Source: Anaerolineales bacterium (GTDB taxonomy: Bacteria > Chloroflexota > Anaerolineae > Anaerolineales > RBG-16-64-43). Taken from it: a stretch of 35,250 nt of DNA. Below the pieces are notes generated by a model. That model saw nothing but the letters and a program-made list of their open reading frames with translations, was not told the DNA's origin and did not search any database. The position numbers were made by a program, and so were the translations under genes. This document shows positions 21,323 to 31,751 of this stretch, in pieces. The DNA lies in contig JAFGKK010000032.1 in the NCBI GenBank assembly GCA_016928575.1, positions 1 through 35,250 of the forward strand, given 5' to 3'. The number at the start of each line of letters is the position of its first letter. Positions within the stretch are counted from its first letter, which is position 1.

Positions 21323-21782
21323 CGCGGACCGGCGTTGTTTCCGCGCCCCTTCCCGCCCCGGAACCCCGTTCCCAACCCCTCTCCCGGCTTCCCCCCTTCC
21401 CCCCCCGCCTACCCCCGCTTCCCCCGCTTCCCCCGCTTCGCGTGTGCAGGCGCGAGGGTGGTCGCCGGGAGAGGGGAAGCCGGTGTTTATCGGCGGAGTG
21501 AAGGAAGAAAAAAGCGCTTGCCACACCCAATGGAACGGCCGCGTGACCACATCGGAACACAGGATCCCGCAGAAATACTGTTTGCGAGCCCGAAGGACCT
21601 GGGCGGCCGGATGGCCGAGCGGATTGGTACTATAATGAATTACAGGGCGAGAGTTCACGGGAGTCGCGCGAGGGAACCGAAGTAAAACAGCCAAAATTCA
21701 GGGTTTTTTGAAGCACGCATCGCTCGCGCGGGCTCTCATCCCCTATCCGCATAACATTAGTCAGCCAAGGAGGAGGGACGCC
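21323..21782. repeat. Intergenic region with C-rich tandem and inverted repeats
   Basis: CCCCCGCTT is repeated exactly three times at 21412-21438. Around it, CCCCTCTCCCGGCTTCCCC near 21376 and GGGAGAGGGGAAGCCGG near 21468 form an imperfect inverted repeat. Near 21631-21636 there is TATAAT, a possible -10 of the universal stress gene, but the -35 is weak. The Shine-Dalgarno GGAGGAGGG lies 7 bases before the ATG at 21783. I see no gene; open frames at 21335-21694 are low-complexity. Confidence 0.55.
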
Positions 21783-22742
21783 ATGTTCGAGCATATTGCG
21801 ATTCCCCTCGACGGATCGCCGCTGGCGGAATGCGTTCTCCCGCATGGGATATCCTTCGCCAAGACCTTCGGCGCTCGCCTCACCATTATGCAGGTATTGG
21901 AGACAAAAGAGGAACGGGGGCTGGCCCGTGTGATCGATCCTCTGGAGTGGCGCTACCTGCAGGCGGAGGCGAAGACCTATCTGGGTGAGGTCGCCGACCG
22001 CTTGAAATCGGCCGGGGCGTCGTCCGAGCCGGTCCTGCTGGAAGGCGCGCCGGCCGAACGGGTGATCGAACATTCGCGCTCCTCGGGGGTCCGGCTGATC
22101 GCCCTCAGTTCGCACGGCCGCAGCGGGCTGAGCGGATGGAACGTCAGCAGCGTGGTCCAGAAGGTCCTGGCCCGCGCCAACGTGTCGTTCCTGCTCATCC
22201 CCGCCTATCAATCCGCCGCCGCCGAACTCGCCGGCCTGCGCTACCGGCGCATCCTGGTCCCGCTCGACGGATCCCTGAGGGCGGAGTGCGTGATTCCGGC
22301 GGTCACGACGCTGGCTGAGCGCCACGACGCCCAGCTGGTGTTCGTCCACGCGGTGCGCAAACCCGAACTGCCGAGGCGGGCCCCGCCCTCGCGCGAAGAC
22401 CAGGACCTGGCGGACGCTCTCACCGACCGCAATCGGCAGGAAGCCGGGCAATACCTGCAGGAGCTGCGCGACCGCCTTTCGCTTCCCTCGGCCGAACTGC
22501 GCCTGCTGACGAGCGACAACGTCGCCGAAACGCTCCAGCAATTCGCCGTCGACGACAATTCCGACCTGGTGGTGCTCAGCGCCCACGGATACACGGGTGG
22601 GACGCGCTGGGCGTTCGGCAGCCTCACCTCCAGCTTCATCATGTACGGCGAACGCCCGCTGCTCATCATTCAGGATCTGCCTTCGGGCACGATCCGACCC
22701 ACCACGGCGGAACTGGTGTTTCGTGAATTCGGGCATCATTAG
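21783..22742 (+). CDS. Tandem universal stress protein (UspA domain pair)
   Basis: Cytoplasmic protein with two UspA domains, usually ATP-binding and linked to stress survival. The first domain (about 1-145) begins FEHIAIPLDGSPLAECVLPHG and ends with LSSHGRSGLSGWNVSSVVQKVL, the ATP-binding G-x2-G-x9-G-S type motif. The second (about 160-310) begins YRRILVPLDGSLRAECVIPAV and ends with LSAHGYTGGTRWAFGSLTSSFI. Both are of the ATP-binding subclass. The ATG at 21783 has a strong GGAGGAGGG. It stops 24 bases before the cyclic glucan synthase gene, so the two are probably one operon. This suggests the stress protein and the glucan are produced together, for example under osmotic or envelope stress; that link is inferred. 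Confidence 0.93.
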   Translation: MFEHIAIPLDGSPLAECVLPHGISFAKTFGARLTIMQVLETKEERGLARVIDPLEWRYLQAEAKTYLGEVADRLKSAGASSEPVLLEGAPAERVIEHSRSSGVRLIALSSHGRSGLSGWNVSSVVQKVLARANVSFLLIPAYQSAAAELAGLRYRRILVPLDGSLRAECVIPAVTTLAERHDAQLVFVHAVRKPELPRRAPPSREDQDLADALTDRNRQEAGQYLQELRDRLSLPSAELRLLTSDNVAETLQQFAVDDNSDLVVLSAHGYTGGTRWAFGSLTSSFIMYGERPLLIIQDLPSGTIRPTTAELVFREFGHH

Positions 22743-22766
22743 CGGGGGCGGGAGCGAATCCTTCCA

Positions 22767-25700
22767 ATGCCATCCGGACGACCGAAAGCCGTTCCCCAAG
22801 CCTCCGCCCTGGAGAAATCCGCGCGCAACCTCGCCGCAGGTTCGGGCGCGGCGCGGAGCGGCGCCCGGCCCCTTCACCTGCGGCGGCTGGAACGCTTATC
22901 CGAACTGTTCACCCGCGCCTACGGGCGCTTCTCGCACATGGCCGAAGCGAAGCTCGAGCTTCCTTTGGCCGCCGAATGGCTGCTCGACAACTACTACCTC
23001 ATCCATCAGGCCTTGCGCGAGGTGCGGCACGACCTCCCGGCCGCGTTCTACCGCCAGCTCCCGGCGCTTTCGGATTCTCCCTCCGCTCCGCCGCGCATAT
23101 ACGCCCTGGCCCGGACTCTGACCGCCCGCGCCTCCCTGCACCAAGACCCGGAAATCATCCGCACCTTCACCGCCGCCTACCAGGAGGCGGCGCCGCTGAC
23201 GATCGGCGAGCTGTGGGCCCTGCCGGCAATGCTGCGCCTGGCGACGCTGGAACGCCTCGGCCGGGCGACGCTGACCCTGCTCGAATCCGCGCGCCAGGAA
23301 AATCCCTCCGCCCCGGAACAGCCTCCCGAGGGGGATTTCCTGCCGCCTCCGGAAGAGGGCGAGGGCGAAAGCCTGGTCTCGGACGGGGTGCTGGATCTGC
23401 GCGCGATCGACGCCGAGGACTGGAAAAAGAATTTCGAGCGCCTCAGCCTGGTGGAAAGCGTCCTCCGCCGCGATCCGGCCGGCTTGTATGCGCGGATGGA
23501 TTTCGAAACGCGCGACGCCTACCGCAAGGCGGTCGAGGACATCGCTTCCCGCACGGCCGAATCCGAAACCGCCGTGGCCGAGGCCGCGATCGCCCTCACC
23601 GAAGAGGAATGCCGCTGCCGGCAGGCGGGGATGGCCCCGCCCGCTCTGCGGAGTCCGCGCTCGCATCTGTTTTCCACCTCTCCGCGCGGCCGGACGGCCG
23701 AATCCGCCCCTCCGCCCTCCCCGCCCGATCAGAACCCGGATTCGGGGGATTCTTTTTACGCCGAAGGTTTCGCCCATGTCGGCTTCTACCTCCTCGAACG
23801 TGGCCGCGAAATGTTGGAGCGGCGTCTGCGCATAAAACCCTCAGCCGCCCGCCGGTTCCGGGTCTGGATGGGCGCGCGCATTCTACGCTTCTATCTCGGA
23901 AGCATTCTCCTCCTCAGCGCGGCGGCGTGCGCCGCCGGAGCGGTCGCCGCTGAACACTTGGGCGGGGAGCCCTGGCAGATCGCCCTGGCCGCCGTCTGCG
24001 GCCTGATCCCCTCCCTGACCATCGCCGCGGGATTGGTGCACGCGGTGGCGCCGCGGCTGATCCGGCCGCACTTCCTGCCGCGGATGGATTTCGAGGAAGG
24101 CGTCCCCGACGAATGCCGCACCCTGGTCGTCATCCCCGCCCTGCTCGAGGGGCTGGAGGGGATCCGCACTCTGCTCCGCAGCCTGGAACAGCACTACCTC
24201 AACACGCTTGACGATAACCTGTACTTCGCCCTGCTGACCGATTTCACCGACGCCCCCGCCAAAACGATGCCGGGCGACGAAGCCCTGATCGCCAGGGCGC
24301 GGCAAGGGATCCGCGCCCTGAACCGCAAGTACGGTTCCGGCGGGCGCGTTCCCTTCCACCTGCTCCACCGCGAGCGCGAGTGGAACGGACGCGAGGGGGT
24401 GTGGATGGGATGGGAGCGCAAACGCGGAAAACTGGTCGAACTCCTGCGCCTGCTCACCGGGGAGCAGGCTTCCGCCCACCGCCTGGTCGCTTCCGACGGG
24501 GAGCTCCCGCCGATCCGCTACGTGATCACGCTTGACGCGGATTCCTCATTGACGCGCGGCGGGGCGCGCCGCCTGATCGCCACGCTGGCCCACCCGCTCA
24601 ACCGGGCTCAGTTCGATCCGCAGACCGGCGAACTAACCTCCGGTTACACGGTGCTCCAGCCGCGGGTGCGCGTGTTTCCGACCAACGTCACCCGCACGCC
24701 CTTCGCGCGCCTGTTCGCCGGAGATTCGGGGTTGGACCTCTACACCCAGGCGGTCTCGGACGTGTACCAGGACCTGTTTCACGAGGGGATCTACGTCGGC
24801 AAAGGCATCCTCGACGTGCGCGCCTTCCACCGCAGCATCGAAGGGCGGATCCCCGAGAACGCTCTCCTCAGCCACGACCTGTTCGAAGGGCTCCTTGGCC
24901 GGGCCGGATTGGTGACCAGCGTGGTGCTCCTGGAGCATTTCCCGGACCACTACCTGGCCTACGCCGAGCGGGCCCACCGCTGGATACGCGGCGATTGGCA
25001 GCTCTTGCCGTGGCTGATGCCGCGGGTTCCGGCGGAAGACGGCCAGCGGGTTCCCAACTTCCTCTCGGCGTTCGACCGGTGGAAGATCTTCGACAACATC
25101 CGGCGCAGCTTGCTGTCGCCTTCGATCCTGGCGTTCCTGCTCGCAGGCTGGTTCCTGCTCCCGCCTCCTGCCCCGCTCTGGACCCTGCTGGCCCTGCTCG
25201 CGCCCGGGATATCCCTCCTGTCCGGATCGGCGCTTCATGTGCGTCTGCGCTGGGGAACCCCGTTTCCCTTTGAGAACGTGCGCCCGCTGGGGATGGACCT
25301 GGCGCGTTGGGGATTGTCGATTCTTTTTCTGCCCTTCGAGGCGCTGGCGGCCCTCGACGCCGTCGCCATAACGTTGATCCGCCTGATCGTCACCCGCCGG
25401 CATCTCCTGCAATGGACTCCGGCGGAGAGGGTTGCGCGCATCTTCCGGCGCAACGAGTCGTGGGCCGTCATCTTATGGCGGATGGCGTCCGGTCCGGCGG
25501 TTGCGGCCACGGCCGCAGTCTTGCTGTCCGTTTTCCGGCCCGGGTCCCTGCCGGCCGCGATCCTCCCGCTCGCCTCCTGGCTGATCTCCCCGTTGGCAGC
25601 CCAATGGATCAGCCGGCGGGTGGACCGCCGGCCGCCGCCGCTCTCGGCGTCCCAGCGCCGGAAACTCCGTAATCTCGCCCGGCGCACCTGGCTCTTCTAC

Positions 25701-28700
25701 GAAACCTTCGTCGGGCCGCAGGATCACTGGCTGCCGCCGGATCACTTCCAAGAGAATCCGCGCGGTTTGGCCGCTCACCGAACGTCCCCCACCAATATCG
25801 GCTTGCTGTTGCTGGCCGACTTGGCGGCCCGCGACCTCGGGTACATCAGTACGCTCGACATGATTCTGCGTTTGAACTCCACGCTCGAGACCCTGCGCGG
25901 GATGGAACGACACCGCGGGCATTTGCTGAATTGGTACGACACCCGGACGCTGGCTCCCCTTTCGCCGGGCTACGTTTCCACCGTCGACAGCGGGAATTTG
26001 GCGGCCTGCCTGATCGCGCTTTCGCAGGCCGGCCAGGAGGAGCATAGCCTTCCGATCCTGCGCGCGGAACGCTGGGAAGGCCTGATCGATTTGGCCTCGA
26101 TTCTGGCCGAAGAGCTCGAGCCGGTCGAGGAGACTCCCGGACACAAGGATCTGCGCCGGGCGGCGGACGGACTGATCCGGCGGATCAACGAAGTGAAGAG
26201 CGATTCCGACTGCTGGGTGGAACACATCCGCGGGATCGAAGCCGGCGAACTGCCGCAAATGGAGGCGTGCCTGCTGCGGCTGGTCGACGAGCGGCCGGCA
26301 TCGCTGTCGGCCGAAATCCTGGAACGGGTGCGGATCCTTGGCTCGCGCCTGCGCCACCAGCTGATGAGCATGCGGCGCGACGAGACCCTGCTGCTTCCCT
26401 GGAAGGAAGTCTTGCGCGCCGCGCCCGAGTTTTTCACCGCCGCGGAATGCCCCGCCCCCGTGCGCTCCCAGTGGCAGTCCCTTGCGGGGGCGCTGCCCTC
26501 CAACTTCAAGCTGGCGGAGTTCCCCGCCGTGTTCCAATCCGCCGCCGCGCGGCTGGACGCCCTCCACCAAACGCTGAAGGAGATGTCCGATCCGGATTCG
26601 TCCGACGCTTCTCCGCTGCGCAAAGCCCGGGAATGGTGCCGGCGGCTGGCGGAAAAAATGGAGGTGTCGACCAAGGCGCTTAAGGAAATGCAGGCGGATC
26701 TGAACGGCGTTTCCGCCCAAAGCGAACAGCTGATCGCGGAGATGGATTTCGGATTCCTGTTTTCCGCGCGGCGGCAGGTGTTGCACATCGGCTATAACCT
26801 TGAGGCCGGAAAACTGGACGACAACCATTACGACCTGCTGGCCTCGGAAGCCCGGCTGACCAGCCTGGTGGCGATCGCCAAAGGCGACGTGCCGACCGCC
26901 CACTGGCTGCATCTGGGCCGACCGCTTGTCCGGATCGGCGGATCGCTCGCCCTGCTTTCCTGGAGCGGGACGATGTTCGAATTCCTCATGCCCAACCTGC
27001 TGGCTCGGCCGTTCCCCGGCACCCTGCTCGAGCAAACCTGCCGGGCGGCAATCCGGCGTCAGATCCGATACGCCCGCGGCCTGGGCTTGCCGTGGGGGAT
27101 TTCGGAATCCGGCTTCTACGCCTTCGACGCGTCGCAAAACTACCAATACCGGGCTTTCGGAGTGCCCGGGCTGGGGTTTAAGCGCGGACTGGAAAACGAC
27201 CGGGTGATCGCCCCGTACGCCTCGATCCTCGCGTTGGATCTGGCGCCGCGCGAGGTGCTGGACAACCTGTCGCGGCTGGAACGGCTCGGGTTGACCGGCC
27301 GCTACGGTCTCTACGAGGCGCTGGATTGCACGCCGTCCCGAATCCCTAAAGGCAAATCCTGCGCGATCGTGCAATCCTACATGAGCCATCACCACGGAAT
27401 GATCCTCGCGGCGCTGGTCAACACCCTCAAAGACGGCATCCTGCTGCGCCGGTTCCACGCCGATCCGCGGATCCGGACGGTGGACATCCTCATGCAGGAG
27501 CAATCCCCGGCGGGGATTCCCCTGGCCCAACCCACGCCGCCGGTGATGGCGGCAATGCAAGCCAAGACCGTCCACATCCGCCAGAATCCCTGGCGCGTGC
27601 GGGCGCGCACCCCCGCTCCGCAGGCGCACGTTCTTTCCAACGGCCGCTATGGAATCCTGCTGACCGGCGCCGGGGCGGGGTACAGCTGGTGGAAGGACCT
27701 GGCGCTGACGCGTTGGAGCGCGGATTCCACCTGCGAAACGGGCGGGACCTGGATCTACGTCAAGGACTTCGACCGCGGCCGTGTGTTCTCCCCCACCTTT
27801 CAACCGCTGGCGGCGCCGGGCGGAGAACCCCAAGTCTTGTTCTTCCCGTTCAAGGCCGAGTATTACCGGCGCGAGCAGGGGCTGGCCTTCAAACTCGAGG
27901 TGAGCGTCGCCTGCGACGACGACGTCGAAATCCGCCACCTGACGATCACCAACCACACCGACAGCGCGCGCAGGCTGATGATCGCCTCCTGCGGCGAGGC
28001 GGTCCTCGCCCCGCCGGAAGCCGACCGCCGCCATCCGGCGTTTAACAAATTATTCGTCGAATCCGAGTTCCTCGAGGACCTAAACGCCCTGCTCCTGCGG
28101 CGCCGGCCGCGCTCGGAGCGCGAGTCGTCCGCGTTCCTCCTGCACATGCTGGTTACGCGGCCCGGCGCGCGCTTCACCCTCCTGCGCGAATGCGACCGCC
28201 GGCGGTTCCTCGGACGCGGCCGCACGGCCCGCAATCCGGCGTTCCTCGACGGGGACGAACCGCCGCCGCCGGGGCCGGACGGTGCGACGCTGGATCCGGT
28301 TTTTGTCCTCGGGCGGGACCTGCGGCTTTCTCCGCGGGCCGCCTCGCGCTCGTCGTTCGTCACCATCGCCGGAGAGAGCCGCGGCGAGGTGATCGCCCTG
28401 GCACGCCGCTATGCTTCGCTCGCGGTCCTCGACCGGGCGATCGGGCGGGCGCGCTACGACTCGGAAAACGAAATGCGCGCCTTCGGCGTGGACACGGCCG
28501 AATTGCAGACCGCCGGCCGCCTGCTTTCGGCCCTGGTCTACCCCCGCAGCCACTTCCGCGCCAGCGCCCGAATCCTCGCCAGCAACCGCAAGGGGCAGAC
28601 CGGCCTGTGGGGATTCGGCATCTCGGGCGACCACCCGATTTTGCTTCTGCACCTGAAAAACGAAGATGAGACCGCCGTCCTGCGCGACGTCCTGCGGGCG

Positions 28701-31460
28701 CACGCCTGGTGGCGGAGGCGCGGGGTCAAGATCGACGTGGTGGTGCTGACCGAAAAGGAAAGCGGCTACGCCCAGGAACTGCAGGGGAAGATCTACCGCC
28801 TGATCACAAGCATGGACAGCGGCTCCTGGATCAACCGGCGCGGCGGCATCTTTCTGCTCGCCGCGGATCAGATGACGCCGGAGGACCGGGTGCTGCTCTC
28901 CGCGGCGGCGCGGGTGATCCTCGACGGATCGCGCGGGAATCTGGCCGCCCAGCTCGGCGAAGCGCGGGGCAATCCGGCCCGCATGCCGGCCTTTCAGCCG
29001 GCGCCGCCCGCCGCCGTGGAGGAGCCCACGCCGCCGCTCGAACGCCCGGCCGGATGGCAATTCGACAACGGCATCGGCGGATTTACTCCGGACGGACGCG
29101 AATACCAGATCTTCCTGCGCGAGGGGGAGAACACTCCCCGGCCATGGATCAATGTCATCGCCAATCCGTGTTTTGGATTTCTGGCATCCGAATCCGGATT
29201 CGGATGCAGTTGGGCTGAAAACGCCTCGGAGAACCGGCTGACCTTTTGGTCGAACGATCCGGTCAGTGACGAGCCGGGCGAAGCCTGCTACCTGCGCGAC
29301 GAGGAAACCGCCGCGGTTTGGTCGCCGACGCCTCAGCCCGCTCCCGGAGGCGGACCGTATTGGATCCGGCACGGGGCCGGGTATTCGATCTACGTGCACC
29401 AGTCGCACGGCCTGCGGCAGGAAACGCGCGTCTTCGCCGCCCCCGACGCTCCGGTCAAACTGGTCGCGCTGAAATTACGCAACCTTTGGAACCGGCCGCG
29501 GCGCCTGACGGCGACCTATTACGCGCGCTGGGTGCTCGGCACCCACCCGGGCATGACTTCCCAGTACGTCATTCCCGAATACGAGCCGGGCGTCAACGCC
29601 ATCCTCGCCTCCAATCCCTACAACGCGGAGTTCGCCGAACGCTGCGCCTTCCTCGCCTCCAGCCAGCATCCGCACGGATTGACGGCCGACCGGACCGAAT
29701 TCCTCGGGCGATTCGGCGGATTGCAGAAGCCGGCGGCGCTCGGACGGATCGGCTTGGCCGGGGCCGTGCGCGCCGGATTGGATCCGTGCGCCGCGATCAT
29801 GGTCCACATCGAACTGCCGCCCGGCGGCGAACGCGAGTGCTTTTTCCTTCTCGGACAGGGCGAGAACCGCACCCGGGCGGTGCGCCTGGCGCGCAAATTC
29901 GGCGACCCGCGCCGGCTGGAGGAATTTTGGCGCGCGGCGCTCGAGCGCTGGGACAACCTGCTCGGCGCGGTCCAGGTGGAAACCCCCGACCCGGCCATCG
30001 ACCGGATGCTCAACCGCTGGCTGGTCTACCAGACGCTCTCCTGCCGGGTATGGGGCCGCTCGGCGCTCTACCAGCCCGGCGGCGGATACGGTTTCCGCGA
30101 CCAACTGCAGGACGTCTCGGCCCTGCTCCTCGCCGATCCCGCGATCGCCCGCGCCCACCTGCTCGATTCCGCGCGGCGCCAGTTCACCCAGGGAGACGTG
30201 TTGCATTGGTGGCATCCGCCCTCGGGGCGGGGCGTGCGGACCCGCATCTCCGACGACCTGCTCTGGCTGCCCTATGCCGCGGCGCATTATGTGGAGGTCA
30301 CCGGCGACGAAGCGGTTCTCGACGAGCGGGCGCCGTTCCTGGAGGCCGAGCCGCTGAAGCCGGACGAGGACGAACGCTACGCCTCGTTCGAAACTTCGCT
30401 CGAGGAGCACACGCTGCGGGAGCACTGCCGGCGGGCGATCGAGCGCGGATCCACCGCTGGGCGGCACGGATTGCCGCTGATCGGCGGCGGCGATTGGAAC
30501 GACGGCTTCAACCGGGTGGGAGCTGGAGGCGGTGGGGAAAGCGTCTGGCTAGGATGGTTCCTCCACGACGTCCTGGTCCGCTTCGCGCGGCTGAGCGAGC
30601 GCGCCGGCCGCGGCGACGAGGCCCGCGCCTGGCGCTCCCGGGCGGAAGGGTTGCGCCGGGCGGTCGAGGAAGCCGCCTGGGACGCGGACGGGGGCTGGTA
30701 CAAGCGCGCATTCTTCGACGACGGCGCCCCGATCGGCGCGCCGTCCGACGCGGAATGGCGGATCGACTCGCTCCCGCAGTCATGGGCCGTCCTCACCGGC
30801 GCCGCCGATCCGCAGCGCGCCGCGCGGGCGATGGATTCGCTGTTGGAAAACCTCGTCCGCCGCGATTCCGGATTGATCCTCTTGGCCGATCCTCCCTTCG
30901 ACGCGAGCCCGCGCGACCCGGGATACATCAAGGGGTACCCTCCCGGAGTCCGCGAAAACGGCGGCATGTACGTGCACGCGGCGATCTGGGCGGCCTGGGC
31001 GGCCCTGCGATTGGGACGCGCCGAGGAGGCGCACGCGCTGTTCGGCATGATCAACCCGATCCGGCGCGCGGATTCGCAGCAGAAGGCGGCCCTATACGAG
31101 GTGGAACCGTACGCGGTTGCGGCCGACATCTCCAACCAGCCGGGGCATGCCGGACGCGGCGGATGGACTTGGTATACCGGCTCGGCCGGCTGGCTGTACC
31201 GCCTCGGGCTGGAGGGCATCCTCGGCCTGCGGCGCTCGGGCCGGGTGCTGCAAATGGAGCCCTGCATCCCGAAGGCCTGGCGCGGATTCTCCATCCGCTG
31301 CCGCTTCGGCCGCACGATCCTGCGGATCGAAGTTCAGAATCCCGATGGGGCTTCGTGCGGCGTGCGGTCGGTGAGCTACGACGGCCAGATCATGATGACC
31401 AAAGAGATCCCCCTGCCCGACGACGGCAAGGAGCATCGCGCCGTGGTGGTGTTGGGCTGA
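22767..31460 (+). CDS. ndvB: Cyclic beta-1,2-glucan synthase (GT84 + GH94 type)
   Basis: A very large membrane enzyme of 2,897 residues. NdvB/ChvB/Cgs build cyclic beta-1,2-glucans from UDP-glucose: initiation and elongation by the GT domain, length control by the phosphorylase domain. Domains seen: an N-terminal region to about 370; membrane segments about 370-435; a GT domain about 445-800 with YVITLDADSSL near 586 and AHRWIRGDWQLLPW near 737; membrane segments about 782-950; a glucoamylase-like domain about 990-1560 with SYMSHHHGMIL near 1538; and a GH94 half from about 1600 with NRKGQTGLWGFGISGDHP near 1940, YGFRDQLQDVSALL near 2441 and GGGDWNDGFNRVG near 2575. The length equals that of rhizobial and Brucella enzymes. 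The start has GGGAG 13 bases upstream. Nothing in the frame is broken. Confidence 0.95.
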   Translation: MPSGRPKAVPQASALEKSARNLAAGSGAARSGARPLHLRRLERLSELFTRAYGRFSHMAEAKLELPLAAEWLLDNYYLIHQALREVRHDLPAAFYRQLPALSDSPSAPPRIYALARTLTARASLHQDPEIIRTFTAAYQEAAPLTIGELWALPAMLRLATLERLGRATLTLLESARQENPSAPEQPPEGDFLPPPEEGEGESLVSDGVLDLRAIDAEDWKKNFERLSLVESVLRRDPAGLYARMDFETRDAYRKAVEDIASRTAESETAVAEAAIALTEEECRCRQAGMAPPALRSPRSHLFSTSPRGRTAESAPPPSPPDQNPDSGDSFYAEGFAHVGFYLLERGREMLERRLRIKPSAARRFRVWMGARILRFYLGSILLLSAAACAAGAVAAEHLGGEPWQIALAAVCGLIPSLTIAAGLVHAVAPRLIRPHFLPRMDFEEGVPDECRTLVVIPALLEGLEGIRTLLRSLEQHYLNTLDDNLYFALLTDFTDAPAKTMPGDEALIARARQGIRALNRKYGSGGRVPFHLLHREREWNGREGVWMGWERKRGKLVELLRLLTGEQASAHRLVASDGELPPIRYVITLDADSSLTRGGARRLIATLAHPLNRAQFDPQTGELTSGYTVLQPRVRVFPTNVTRTPFARLFAGDSGLDLYTQAVSDVYQDLFHEGIYVGKGILDVRAFHRSIEGRIPENALLSHDLFEGLLGRAGLVTSVVLLEHFPDHYLAYAERAHRWIRGDWQLLPWLMPRVPAEDGQRVPNFLSAFDRWKIFDNIRRSLLSPSILAFLLAGWFLLPPPAPLWTLLALLAPGISLLSGSALHVRLRWGTPFPFENVRPLGMDLARWGLSILFLPFEALAALDAVAITLIRLIVTRRHLLQWTPAERVARIFRRNESWAVILWRMASGPAVAATAAVLLSVFRPGSLPAAILPLASWLISPLAAQWISRRVDRRPPPLSASQRRKLRNLARRTWLFYETFVGPQDHWLPPDHFQENPRGLAAHRTSPTNIGLLLLADLAARDLGYISTLDMILRLNSTLETLRGMERHRGHLLNWYDTRTLAPLSPGYVSTVDSGNLAACLIALSQAGQEEHSLPILRAERWEGLIDLASILAEELEPVEETPGHKDLRRAADGLIRRINEVKSDSDCWVEHIRGIEAGELPQMEACLLRLVDERPASLSAEILERVRILGSRLRHQLMSMRRDETLLLPWKEVLRAAPEFFTAAECPAPVRSQWQSLAGALPSNFKLAEFPAVFQSAAARLDALHQTLKEMSDPDSSDASPLRKAREWCRRLAEKMEVSTKALKEMQADLNGVSAQSEQLIAEMDFGFLFSARRQVLHIGYNLEAGKLDDNHYDLLASEARLTSLVAIAKGDVPTAHWLHLGRPLVRIGGSLALLSWSGTMFEFLMPNLLARPFPGTLLEQTCRAAIRRQIRYARGLGLPWGISESGFYAFDASQNYQYRAFGVPGLGFKRGLENDRVIAPYASILALDLAPREVLDNLSRLERLGLTGRYGLYEALDCTPSRIPKGKSCAIVQSYMSHHHGMILAALVNTLKDGILLRRFHADPRIRTVDILMQEQSPAGIPLAQPTPPVMAAMQAKTVHIRQNPWRVRARTPAPQAHVLSNGRYGILLTGAGAGYSWWKDLALTRWSADSTCETGGTWIYVKDFDRGRVFSPTFQPLAAPGGEPQVLFFPFKAEYYRREQGLAFKLEVSVACDDDVEIRHLTITNHTDSARRLMIASCGEAVLAPPEADRRHPAFNKLFVESEFLEDLNALLLRRRPRSERESSAFLLHMLVTRPGARFTLLRECDRRRFLGRGRTARNPAFLDGDEPPPPGPDGATLDPVFVLGRDLRLSPRAASRSSFVTIAGESRGEVIALARRYASLAVLDRAIGRARYDSENEMRAFGVDTAELQTAGRLLSALVYPRSHFRASARILASNRKGQTGLWGFGISGDHPILLLHLKNEDETAVLRDVLRAHAWWRRRGVKIDVVVLTEKESGYAQELQGKIYRLITSMDSGSWINRRGGIFLLAADQMTPEDRVLLSAAARVILDGSRGNLAAQLGEARGNPARMPAFQPAPPAAVEEPTPPLERPAGWQFDNGIGGFTPDGREYQIFLREGENTPRPWINVIANPCFGFLASESGFGCSWAENASENRLTFWSNDPVSDEPGEACYLRDEETAAVWSPTPQPAPGGGPYWIRHGAGYSIYVHQSHGLRQETRVFAAPDAPVKLVALKLRNLWNRPRRLTATYYARWVLGTHPGMTSQYVIPEYEPGVNAILASNPYNAEFAERCAFLASSQHPHGLTADRTEFLGRFGGLQKPAALGRIGLAGAVRAGLDPCAAIMVHIELPPGGERECFFLLGQGENRTRAVRLARKFGDPRRLEEFWRAALERWDNLLGAVQVETPDPAIDRMLNRWLVYQTLSCRVWGRSALYQPGGGYGFRDQLQDVSALLLADPAIARAHLLDSARRQFTQGDVLHWWHPPSGRGVRTRISDDLLWLPYAAAHYVEVTGDEAVLDERAPFLEAEPLKPDEDERYASFETSLEEHTLREHCRRAIERGSTAGRHGLPLIGGGDWNDGFNRVGAGGGGESVWLGWFLHDVLVRFARLSERAGRGDEARAWRSRAEGLRRAVEEAAWDADGGWYKRAFFDDGAPIGAPSDAEWRIDSLPQSWAVLTGAADPQRAARAMDSLLENLVRRDSGLILLADPPFDASPRDPGYIKGYPPGVRENGGMYVHAAIWAAWAALRLGRAEEAHALFGMINPIRRADSQQKAALYEVEPYAVAADISNQPGHAGRGGWTWYTGSAGWLYRLGLEGILGLRRSGRVLQMEPCIPKAWRGFSIRCRFGRTILRIEVQNPDGASCGVRSVSYDGQIMMTKEIPLPDDGKEHRAVVVLG

Positions 31461-31751
31461 CCGCGCATCCCGCCCGGACGGATCCCTGCCAGGGTGCTGG
31501 AAAAGGCTGTTGGCAGTGTCATTGTGAGCGATCGGAGGGAGCGAAGCAATCTCTTTCTTCCGAGAGACCGGGGGGTTGCTTCGTCGCTTCACTCACCTGG
31601 CCTCAAGTGCGGGGTTACCTCCAATAATCTCCAAAGAACCTCCATGGAATCCATATACGGCGGCCGTCGGTGGTTTTTCCAAAATATTCCATGTCATAAT
31701 AGGCGTAATTGAATTTAAAAGAACCGCACAGCCACCCGCAAGGGAGATCCC
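31461..31751. repeat. Intergenic repeat with GAAGCAATCTC/TTGCTTCGTCGCTTC arms
   Basis: The segment about 31516-31605 contains GTCATTGTGAGCG, GAGCGAAGCAATCTC and, inverted, GAGA then TTGCTTCGTCGCTTCACTCAC. This is the widespread non-coding repeat of the GTCATTGCGAGC / GAAGCAATC type. No gene is seen. Upstream of the lipoprotein start, around 31675-31715, the sequence is AT-rich and may hold its promoter. AGGGAGAT precedes the ATG at 31752. Confidence 0.6.

Noticed and set aside
21607-21660. GGATGGCCGAGCGGATTGG looks like the D-arm start of a Ser/Leu tRNA
   Set aside because: No anticodon stem, T-arm or acceptor pairing follows; the next bases are TATAAT-like. Coincidence.
25473-28034. 853-residue open frame antisense to the glucan synthase gene
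   Set aside because: No recognised domain or membrane pattern; it mirrors the codon bias of the sense gene, which is intact and conserved.
29318-31627. 769-residue plus-strand frame overlapping the end of the glucan synthase gene
   Set aside because: Arg/Ala/Gly-rich low-information sequence in an alternative frame of the GH94 domain; no start signal.
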